A stretch of DNA of 64,000 nucleotides, from assembly GCA_033182465.1 (NCBI GenBank), contig CP137321.1, forward strand, positions 2,790,001 through 2,854,000. Direction: 5' to 3'. The notes beneath the pieces were generated by a model. The model had not been told where the DNA came from, ran no database searches, and saw nothing but the letters and a program-made list of their open reading frames with translations. Source of the stretch: Sanghuangporus weigelae (lineage: Eukaryota > Basidiomycota > Agaricomycetes > Hymenochaetales > Hymenochaetaceae). This document shows positions 18,739-30,888 of the stretch, piece after piece (position 1 is the stretch's first letter; each line of letters opens with the position of its first letter). Both the position numbers and the translations under genes were made by a program.

Positions 18739-21220
18739 ATGGAGACCTCCCCCTCAGAGGCTGACTCTGCTCAACACTGGGACAAAAGTGCATCCGTTAG
18801 AGATCAAATAATCTCTATCGTACTTCAGACGCTTCACTGCTTCGAGTCTCACATCACACCACTCGACATCGTCATAGCTATTCTCACCTCAAAGGACAAA
18901 TACGAACAAGTCAAGCATGCAATGCTCAAGCCACCGGTCATCTCAAAGTTATTTGAAGCACTCGCCTCGTGCGACACGAGCAAAGAGTTTCTTCGCTATA
19001 GTCTTGCGCTTCACGCAGTGCTGAACCGCGTCGACTCAGAGACGCGCACCATCGTCTCTCGCCTTGGAGAAGAAGGGGTCCGACATCCCATCCTACTAGG
19101 CCACACGGAGATCCGGTCAGAGAATACTGTCACGCCATTCTTAAAGGCGATCGTGAACCAGGTGAACAAGTCGACAAAGCTAGTGCAGGAAGGGACCAGT
19201 CAGGCATGTATTTCGGAATGCTGCTTATGGAATATCGAGCCTTTATTGATGTCATACTCTTAAACCTTCATCATAGGAATTAAAAATCGATGCATCCCAT
19301 GCATATGATGGTTATGACTTCGGTTCCGATTGGATGGGATATCTGGATGCAAGCTCTTCAACATCCGATCCCGCTGAACACCCCAAAGTGGAGAGTGGAG
19401 ATGTTGTAGAATCCGGAAATGTGACTTCAAATGAGGAGCCTTCAAAGCTGCTAGAGGAGCATCTGAAAAGCCTGATAGGCGCAGACAATCTACAACAGCC
19501 CGTTCTAGAAGACAAGACCTCACCAACCAATTCCGTCGGTTCTTCCACCGCAGTTGCGCAAACACCAAGCAGCAGTACCACTGTGCCAGACGAAAATAAA
19601 GTAGGGATGGTAGATCCAAAACCTGACAAGGCCAAGAATCGCAGCAAACCGCGTACAAAGCGGAAGATAGACGAGGTCGATACCGAACTTGCAGGTCAGT
19701 TCATTGATCCGAACGACGTGCTTCCCGTGCCACTCTACACATCAGTTGCTGAGAGCCTTTGTTTCAACGACCGTTTACCGCCTTTACCAGAGCCTCCTAT
19801 ATTTGCTTCACCTCTGCTGCCGGACCCCAGCTTGTTGCAAATCGACCCGTCTTTGGTACCACGCAAGTACATAAAACGAAAGGCTCCCAAGAGCAAAACT
19901 TTTGTTGAAGAAGAAAAGAGTGCCGAGTCCTATATGGATGCATTAACGGAAACGACAGCGGCGATTCTTGAAGAAGACTCCTGCGAATATACATGCGACA
20001 TGTGTCCAAAGCGTTTCAAAACCTTCAGAAGTCTGGCGGACCATAAAAACGTCCATACAGGGGCTAAACGTGAGTCCTATGATCCTCTTGTCTAATCTTG
20101 TTCTTCACCTTATATCGGAATTTTCACATTAGCGTATAAATGTTCGGCGAGCGGGTGTGGGAAGAATTACGGCAATTACAGATCTTTCAAGAATCATGAG
20201 AGGTTGCATAGACCTGATACTGAGAAGGATGACCACGTCGTTACTCGTTCTTCCGCGGCGACAGCAGCTAGTTCCGCTGCATCCTCCTCACGATTACGAA
20301 AGGCAAAATCTCAACCTACAGATCCTGGTCCTGTGACAACTGATGCAGACAAGAACGAAGCTGCGTCGGGTAACGAGGAAGAGTCTGGAAGGACGCGAAG
20401 TGCTCCCAAAATTTCCCCCAGGAAGGCTCACAAGATGTGAGCAATGTACGTTCCGGTCATTGAAATCCGGTTTCGCTTAGTGTCACTCTACGCAGATCAA
20501 CGAGTAGTTCTGCTTCTGCTCCTTCTCTTTCACGATCCCGGAGAGTGCATACGCAGCCGGCAGATCCGGACCGAACTACCACAGGCAATGTAGACAAGAA
20601 TAGTGGTGCGGGAAGAAGCGAGCGCGAAGCTGCGCCGGGCGATGACGAAGCGTCGATTGGAACACACAGTGCTGCAAGGTTGCCAGTCGATGGGCGTCAC
20701 AAGTGAGCTCTATACGTATCAGTTATGGTAGTTTGGTCAGACCTGGTTTCGTGGTCACAGAGCAAAGTCTAGAACTAGTTCTATCCCGTCTCCTTCACGA
20801 TCGGAAATGGTGCCTGCAAAAGTTATGGATCCGGGTGCTAGTACAACGGGCGGTGGAACTGAGTCCAAAAACGATGACGATATCCAGAGAGCAGTGCACT
20901 ACTTAGAGGTGTACGGCGGCGCGCTATCGTGAGTCATGCTTCGTGAACACCGTTGTCAAGTGCCCTTTTGCTACGAAAATGAATTTACTATGCTAACTGA
21001 TTGTTCTTTCGATCCTCACAACGATCTCAGAGCCTTACCTAGTAAGTTCTACATCTGCATTTTCGAAAGGACCTTAGCTGAGGAAGACGAGAATAAAGAT
21101 TCAACAGATACAGGTAATTCTGGTACCAAGAGCGAATCGCAACAACTTTTGCACCAGTTCCTTGTCCAGACTGATATCTCCCCGTTCGGCAGGAAAGTTG
21201 TGCTTGAGGTACATTCTTAG
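18739..21220 (+). CDS. C2H2 zinc-finger protein with an N-terminal helical domain and three repeated C-terminal exons
   Basis: I do not recognise a named orthologue; it is probably a DNA-binding regulator. Exon 1 (18739 to about 19203) encodes a helical domain (VRDQIISIVLQTLHCF, TPLDIVIAILTSKDKYEQV). It joins an acidic, Ser/Thr-rich exon (DGYDFGSDWMGYLD) through an intron that appears to use a GC donor at 19204. Two adjacent C2H2 fingers follow: YTCDMCPKRF...HKNVH, and after an intron YKCSASGCGKNYG...H....H, the second of the longer C-x4-C type. Then come three exons of similar composition (about 20230-20436, 20517-20700 and 20766-20929), each starting Ser-rich with SxSR and continuing with DP...TT.....K. 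The ending is uncertain: a stop at about 20931 is possible, or a further splice leads to the stop at 21220. A related broken copy of the N-terminal domain lies at 45410-45681. Confidence 0.7.
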
Positions 21221-22063
21221 ATTTTGGTATCATATTGGGACTGATTGCACCTTTTTTCCCAACCAGTTGCCCTTGTCTGCGAAGTCTCTCGAGTCGATCT
21301 CGTAAATGACCTTGTTGCTTCTTATCTTGTCATTCTCAAAAATTTCCTTCATTCCGTTTTTGGAGCCTTTCCCTTCCGGTTTACGAGAGATCTCTGGTGC
21401 GATCGTCAGCGCTTCAGCAGATACCACTTTTTTTCGCGCTACAACCCACTGTATTTCTCTGTCTTCCCGCCTGGTCTTTACATTTGTCGTAGCACTTCAT
21501 GTTACCCATTTCTTGCACTTTTGATACATCATTTCCACGCGTTTGCATTTCGCATCACGCGGCCGATGCGCGTCGTCTCATCTTTCTTCGATGCCTATGG
21601 TTCTCTATTATTCCGGTCTTTGCTTTCCGAAGAAGACAGCGTGTTGAGCACGAATAATATCTGAACAGAACTCTGTCGTACTGTACTATAGTATTCAGCC
21701 AACAGGTGAATCCGATAGCGAAAAGTTCTATCATTTAGAGCTCGGTGTATTCTTGTCTTGAATGATCTGGTTCCTCGAGTGCGACCACCGTTAAATTTCC
21801 GATATCAAGCCGAATCCTGTCATTGAAAGAAACGAGAATAGCAGTGGAAAGCAAAAATATAACAAGCACAGCACTTGAACTAATTATCCGATACAGTTGT
21901 GGCCCTTTATTAAGGGACATCTATTGTTTTAAAAGCGACAGCGAGATGACACGAAAAGAAAACGAAGAGAGAAAGATGGAGGGCGAAAACATACAACGTG
22001 CATACGTAGGACGAAAGCAAAGGCAAAAACAGGGCCAAGGATACGATAGGAAAGAAAGTCATA
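21221..22063. other. Convergent intergenic region, no gene seen
   Basis: About 840 bases lie between two convergent genes. The sequence is AT-rich, with T runs on the plus strand around 21240-21540. Short frames here have no recognisable motif and no coding-like composition. Confidence 0.4.
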
Positions 22064-24548
22064 CTAGTCTAGGTCTTCAATACTTCCATGAATTGCGTGT
22101 GCAAAGAAGGGACCGGGATCCAGGCCAGGCATAGGATTTGGATTCGGGGCTTCAGGAGCTCCAGGATGGAGAGGTAAAGCAGGTTCGATATTCTCGAACT
22201 CTTGATCTGCAAGATTGCCGGGATTTGGATTGAGGTTATTATATGTGAGAAGCTGAGCGAGGATTTCACGGGCTTCATGCAATATCTCTCCCACGTCGAT
22301 AGCTATCGATCCGTTGGCAATCCCCTCCATTTTTTTCCTCTTATTCTTTTGCATCTTAACGAAGGACGAGAGACTCTGGAGGGCGTCGCAGATGTGCTGT
22401 TTGCTTGGATCGTCTGCCAGCCTAAGTAGTAATAACAGAAGGCGAGTCAGAGCGATGCAAAGGGAGCCAAGGTAGAGGAAAACCATATACGACAAAAAAC
22501 GATGCTACGCACTTCGCGACCATCTCATTTACAACATCGGTGGCCAGGACCCACGGCATCGAATTATGCATGCTCTTGAACACATTCATCAATAGCTCGT
22601 CTCCTTTTACCGACTCCCTGATCACAACTTCACCAGCATACTCTTCAAGATCTTTTCCTCCTTCACCTGTGGTTCCCTCTCCCTCGTCCTTAATGTCTCC
22701 AATTACAAAGGCAGCCCTCAGGTATCCGAAATACTTGACAGTTTCGACCCAATCTTCAAACCGGCCTTTAAGATCAGGTTTATGTTCCTCTCGCAATTCT
22801 GAGAAGTCATGATCGTGAGGGTCAAGGTCCATCATGCCATTTTCTGCGTCCCCGAGAGCGACTGAGGCTGCGGCTGCGGCTGCGGCCATAGCCGCTGCAG
22901 CATTAAAACCAGCACCTCCACCGGCATCATCTTGAGGAGGGATGGGAATAGGAACAGGGATCGGCATACCCATCATCATCGCTGCTACCGCCATGGGGTT
23001 TGCGGCGCCCATTCCAGGTGTTGATACAGCCCCGACCCAGCGCTTGACCCGCGCCTGCCGCTCAGTCGTTCCGTGTGATAGTTGGGTCATTTGACGAAGT
23101 TCATCACGCGCCGCCCTTGTGTCGAGGGATGCGAAAGGTCCAAGTAATGAATGCCGGATCGTCTCGATCGTATCAAGAAGCTCCTTTTCAGCTATTCGTA
23201 ACGCGAGTTCCCGGTGCGCTGGTTTGTACGAGGTCGTGAGCAGGCGAACAGATTCATGTATGGCATAGCTTTCCCGAGGGCGTAAAAGGAAGGCGTGTGA
23301 CTCCAATAACGAGGCTATCTGGTCGAACTTGCTTTCCATGCAGTAAATCCCGAGAGCAGTTGCTAGTGAAGACGTAGATGTCGGGGCAAGCCATGAGAGT
23401 ATTTCATGTAAGTGGTCAAGTACTGATATGTCCTCCGACAAATTCACAATTATGGTGTATAACAGAATCGAGGGCGCAGTTTTGAAAATCTCGATCATAC
23501 GTTCTTGAATAAATTGGCGGAATCGAGGTACTTGCTTGACGAGCCTGTAATTCCAGTGATCGGCGTAGAACATGTTGTCCCTGTCATGATCTTCAGAAGA
23601 ACACTGTAAACTCCGATTGGAATCTTCATCTTCTGGTCTCTTCAGCCTCAGGAGGCCTGAGTCACTGAACTGAAGTTCATCGCCGTCCTGGAAATCTATA
23701 CAAAAAAATCGTATCGTTTTGTTCATCTAGAGATTCTGAAAAGCTCACATGTATCACCTCCAAGGACAAGTCGTTCAAGACCGCCCCATCCAATGACATT
23801 ATCAATCTCTGCTAACAGCCCAGGAACGAGTCCAATGTATGCTGGGTTCTTTGATGCAAGTAGCGCGAGGAATACGTCTCGCCAGATCCATAAAATGGCT
23901 GACTCGACGTTCGATACACCCAACTCGTTGAATTCCTTGACTACCTTTCCTGATCTATCCCGAATCAATACAGGAACGTAGACAGCCGAGAATGAGCGTT
24001 GGTGTCCTGCGCCTTTCATGCTCTGTACCTCATCCAGTGTGGACATGGACGTGAGCAAACACGCGTGCACGCGGGGGAAATCGAGCCCGAATTCGAAGGC
24101 AAGAGACCATAGCTCATTCAACCATTGCACAATGCTTTCTATGATCTCCAGAATCACCATGTCGTATTTGTTCCCACTTGAACGAGGGGAGATTTTCGCC
24201 TCTCTCGACAATTCATCAAGAAGGCTCTCAATTTCTTTCTTCTTAGCTGCTACATCTACTTGCGGTATATGATGTGTCGTTTTGGCTACGCTCCGTGCGG
24301 ACGCAACTGCACGCCTTGCATATTTTCGCGGGATGGTATCGAGAAAGGGTATAAGCGCTTGTTTAACGATTTGAGCCTGAGCGAGTGCTGGCACACTGGT
24401 AAAGACGCGCAAGAAGCTAGTGAAACCCGCAATTAGAGATACGACGAAATAGCATTGGTACTGGTACTGGTACTGGAACTGAAACTGAAACTATGCTTTA
24501 CCTTTTGCTGGCCCTAGTTCTGACATTCCGATGATAATTGCGGACCAT
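22064..24548 (-). CDS. Unrecognised large helical protein with Met/Pro and poly-Ala linker
   Basis: I do not recognise this protein. The start at 24548 (MVRNYHRNVRT) is chosen because its first exon ends in a phase that joins FLRVFTSVPALAQAQ in frame; the nearer ATG (MSELGPAK) gives the wrong phase. Exons run 24417-23755, about 23701-22510 and about 22420-22064. The first two are helix-rich, like an armadillo or HEAT-type solenoid, without a diagnostic motif. A low-complexity linker near the middle of the second exon has MAVAAMMMGMPIPVPIPIP and then a long Ala run. An acidic stretch (DLDPHDHDFSELREEHKPD) and a Pro/Asn-rich tail ending SIEDLD follow. The first intron holds (TGGTAC)n/(CTGAAA)n hexamer repeats near 24457-24492. 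It shares a divergent promoter with RVB1. Confidence 0.7.
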
Positions 24549-24694
24549 GCCTTGCCAGACGTGGTGAATGTGATGGTCCAAGTACTACAATGCTGTCTGT
24601 CACAGCTTGTAGTAAAGGTGGTCCACACGTGACGCCGCATGCCTGACTCTTACGTAATTTCATTCCGATATTGAAAAAAACGGGTGGCTAAAAC

Positions 24695-24726
24695 AAAGAA
24701 AATAATTTTCTTTTCTCTGAGAAAAG
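24695..24726. promoter_or_regulatory. Two overlapping perfect palindromes in the bidirectional RVB1 promoter
   Basis: At 24695-24713, AAAGAAAAT and ATTTTCTTT are 9-bp inverted arms around one base. At 24710-24726, CTTTTCTC and GAGAAAAG are 8-bp arms around one base. They sit about 200 bp upstream of the RVB1 start and about 150 bp upstream of the divergent gene. Their role is unknown; a dimeric factor site is one inference. Confidence 0.5.
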
Positions 24727-24924
24727 CTCTGGAAAAAATCTCGGGGTGTTAAGTATCAAGGTATGTAATGAATTGCGAAATTTTCCAAGAGCGAGTACCA
24801 AATCAAAAGTTAAAGCGTCGATCGGCAATCTACATACACAGTGTACATAGGGACGCCGATCATTTTAGATCGACGCGACGCGATGGAACGTTCATTGTTG
24901 TTGTCGGAGACAACAATCATCACA

Positions 24925-26875
<1,951 letters not shown>

Positions 26876-27510
26876 TAGTATGACTTTTTTTTAATCATCT
26901 GTCTGTATTGGTGTCGAGATGTCATTCCAAAAACTTGTTCGGTAGAACAACCTATACGTATCGCTCTAGATTTTCCTCCTTGTATCTTCTGCACTACGCT
27001 TTGACCAATATCTGTACTGACCGTCCTGGAAAAAATGCGCGAGACTCATCTTTTTCTCATCCACGTGATCGTCGCGACTATCAAAAAATAAATTTCAACA
27101 GAACAGAGCAGGTATAGATTTTGGCCACCGTCAACAGTAGATGTATCAGCTCACTGCCGACTCGGAGACAAACATCCTGAGAATTGAGGTGATCACTTGT
27201 TGATTTACAGGCAAGAGGCAATGTACTGCAAAGGGATCGCACTCATACAACAGATTCGTCGGAGAAAGTGCCGCGAACGTCACTTCATATTCCTTCTGGT
27301 CCTGATAGTCCAACAAATGAGGTGAACAACAAAGAAGCCCTTGTTCAACATGCAAATTGAGTGTACTATCTGTGAAGCATATGGCTCAAAAGAGATCGAA
27401 AAAGTCAGCCAGGCCCATCCTATTCACCTCAGCCCTGAGAACACGATCGATAGGAAAATAAAAGTATGCATTGAGAACATATTTTCTTAGTCTATTTACG
27501 TCTGTTCTGA
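26876..27510. other. Convergent intergenic region with a short unassigned frame
   Basis: About 635 bases lie between RVB1 and the Crinkler-type gene. A 69-codon frame on the minus strand (27146-27355) reads HLLDYQDQKEYEVTFAAL and may be a relic exon, but it lacks an ATG start and I recognise no family. Confidence 0.3.
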
Positions 27511-30500
27511 CTACGTGCTGTCCTTCCCCTTCCCTTTCCCTTTCCCCTTCCCCTTCCCCTTTCCTTTTCCCTTTCCTTTTCTTGATGTATTCGCCTGGGG
27601 GTTTGGTACAGTTGCTTGACTTGATACAGAGGCTGAATCATAGTTTATTTTCCTTTTGGGGCGACGCTCCATATTCGATTCTGAGATCATCCATGTCACC
27701 ATCCCAGCCAATCGTCCTTCCAAACCATCTTCCTCGTCACGTTTACGATTGGCGTCATAGCAGAACTTCCAGAACGGCTGGTCATCCCCTAAACAAGGAG
27801 TCATATAGCGCAGAAAATCCTTGACTTCGTCCTCGCCTGGGGGAATATATGGAGCCTTCCATCCCTGCGAATAGGCAAGCAGAGAATTCCAGCTAACGCT
27901 CGTGTCGCTCGATTTCCACGTCCCCTGGATACAAGGAAGAATATCGCTGCTGATACCAGCACACCAGATGTCAACTGCGCGGTATTTTCTCCCACCTTCA
28001 ACCTCAACGACCTGTATCCTACCCGTGACAGAAGGCCGCGAGGCCGCCAAGGCGAAAACAACCCGTATGACGGGCGGTAGGTAATTAGTCTCCCTGTCGA
28101 CAATGTCGAGTCCGCGTATGTCCATTGCGTCTAAAACGCGCCACTGGGGAACGTAAGAATATTTGGGATCGTTCTTCACCTGAATGAGCATGGCGCTAAT
28201 GAGGAATCGATCTATCTTATCTTGAAAGGAGAACGGAACAGCTGCGTCCACTGCTTTTTGGCCATTTGCGCAGAGCAAAGCGGCACCGCGCATAAGTAGG
28301 GCAGCTAAATATTGACGCTGCAATATGGATTGTTGGAAGCACTTGATGAAATGGTTGAAGTGCATACGCGTATTTTTGAAGATGGTGTCTATATCTTCCT
28401 GTATCCATTCAATTTCTCCAAATAGAGCACGTAGAAAATCAGGAACAGTGAAGACACGATCCCATTCGATTAATTTCGGTTCTACTGGATGCCGAAGGTT
28501 TTCGATAGAATCGCTCGAGAAGGACGCGACATCTCGTAGTCGAATTCTCTTCCACATGTCTGCGGCATTTCTCTTGCAGACAGCTTCATCTCTCGCCAAA
28601 AGCAGAATCAGAAGCGCCACCAATTCGCCTCGGTCACCTTTGTTTACAGAGAAGCCGCCGAGAATGATCTTCATTGTAGGGAGAATCTTTTCAACGCAGT
28701 TCTTCATTACCACGAATGATGCTTCCGAAAGCACCGGCTCCGAAGAAGACATGCTAACCATGGTTTGGTCTTCCGGGTCAAGGCGCAAACAAATACGCAT
28801 ATGGTTCTCCACGAATCTATACTGAAAAGGAGACGAACTTTGAAATTCGATGGGGAGTCGGTGGCAAAGGCACGCTATCATTTGGTCGTCATTAATCTGC
28901 CACGTATGGTCTATCGCGGTCCAGTTGAGAAGTTTTATGACTGCGAAGCGCATTGCGTCACGACGAACCACGAACTTCGTCGTGGAATCGCGATGATCGC
29001 GATCAGACTGCTGGCTTGCAGACATCGAACCGAATGAAACGTCACCGCCTGAGATACCGTCTTCAACTCTCCACTTGCCTACACGCGTCGTCCATCTGTA
29101 ATGAATCAGTTATAAGCAGCATCCTCGGAACGGTGAAGAATGTAACGCATACAGGGGCCGGCCTAAGTGCATCATGGTCCATTCCGATGCTGCTTGTTGG
29201 ACAGTCATCTTTCCTTCGCCGAATGCGCTATCTTCGGCATCGAAAGCATCAAAGATACACCCTGTGAAGGCGGGGTTCAGCTTAAGATGCACTTCCAGGA
29301 TCCTTGTCGACCCATCCGGAAGTCCGAACGGAGACAAGAATGGTGCGATATGTCCTGTCGTAGATAGGAACAAGGAGAAAAAGGGAACACTCTTCAGGTA
29401 ATTTAGCCGATTACGAAGCGTGTTAAGGATTGGAGGCTTTCTGTTGTCATCTTGAATCTTGGTTAGCATCGCAGATTCGTCAAATGCGACAATAAAGAGC
29501 AGTTCGGGCGATGACTTTAACAAATTAAGTTTTGTGGCGAGGGCGTTGCCAGCTAAGACTGGATTCAAAGGATTCTGCTTAGCTACGCCGGGGGATGGCT
29601 GTTGAGGTTCTCTTCAGTTTACCTGAAAGTACAAAGAAATGACGAGACGTACGGAATTGACGGAGCTTGCGAGTGTTTCAGCTCGTTTGATCATTTCACT
29701 ATAAAACTTTAGGCGATCCTCGCCCGGATCGTTGTATCGCTGACCCTTTGTCATGAACTGCCTGAAATCCGCCGAGGCTTGTCTATACATGTCCGGTGGA
29801 TTTGCATTCTCAGAGCGGATCTTGATTATGATTTCATCCAATTTTGCCTTTGTTGATTCGAAGAGGGCCTGAAAGAACGCGTCTATCCGCTTAATTGCAT
29901 AACACTCATTGAACTTCCGCGGCGTCGCTTCATCAAGTTCCATCGAGTTCAGAAAGTATTTTCGGACTTTGTCATCGGATGGAGGGAAGCCTGTGTCGAC
30001 AAAGAGAATGCATGAGTCTGTGTCCTTAAATCGTATAAAGTGGCCTACCATTTGTCTTAGGGTCTCTCAAGCATATAGGGATGACGAAGTGTTCGGTGCC
30101 GAGTTGATCAACCATACGTGATTTTCCGGTGCCAGATGATTGAATGATGGCGCACATGTTAGCGTACTGGTCCTTGTCCTTCTTCTCGACAGCGTACAAC
30201 CTAGAAATATGATTCCAAAGTTCCTCATGCAATTTCCCTTGGTACGGAACCTCCCATGCAGCGATAGTCGCTGAATGATACAATCTTCAATTCCAGCACG
30301 AAGTCCGTAAAGTCTGCCGTACATACCATTCTCCTGTGCCCGATGGTCATTTAGTTTTTCGGCACTAGATCCTGCATCATTGGGTCGCTGCAGGAAGAAT
30401 GCTTATGGCAAGTCAATCAACACGCCCTTCTAACAAGTAGACTACAACTTACGATCATTCATAAGTTCCGTAATTTTGTCCGTCCAGGTAGCTTGATCAA

Positions 30501-30888
30501 TGACACTGTCCACCAGCAATGTTTTCAACCTCTTCAGTAAGTCATTGCGTACATCATGCTTCAGCCCATTCAATCGGGAAGAACAGCTATCTTTGTTCAG
30601 GAGACCAGGATCCACCTTCGTATCCATACCTTGATCCACACACGCCGAGAGGAATGCTGTGATCGCCGCCGCGAGCAAGTCAATCTCAGGTGTGAGAACA
30701 TCCATTTCCCCATCCTCCATAAGGGAGGTATAACTAAGATAGCGAGCCTTGAAATGCCTCTTCCACGAGGCGTGTTTCATCTGATTGAAGACTTTCTCCT
30801 GCCATTTGATGGCATCGGTTGCGTGAACGTTCACCTCTGTGCTACTCAGGCTCGCCAGGCTATTCGAGTCGTAGTCTTGCTCAGCCAT
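27511..30888 (-). CDS. Crinkler-type P-loop NTPase protein with a Lys-Gly tail
   Basis: The architecture matches the P-loop NTPase region found in fungal Crinkler/CR-type proteins; the role in a fungus is unknown. The start MAEQDYDSN is at 30888. After a helical N-terminal exon and two short exons, Walker A appears as IIQSSGTGKSRMVDQLG. FVIPICLRDPKTNGFPPSDD comes next, joined across an intron, with the family pattern of IP..LR then PP.D..VR. Walker B is LLFIVAFDESAML. The second half (exons about 29470-29115 and 29080-27511) has FVVRRDAMRFAVIKLLNW and a long C-terminal domain I cannot name. The protein ends in about ten Lys-Gly repeats encoded by a CCTTCC-type minisatellite (about 27520-27585). 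All exons join in frame, so it looks intact. There is no obvious signal peptide. Confidence 0.72.
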
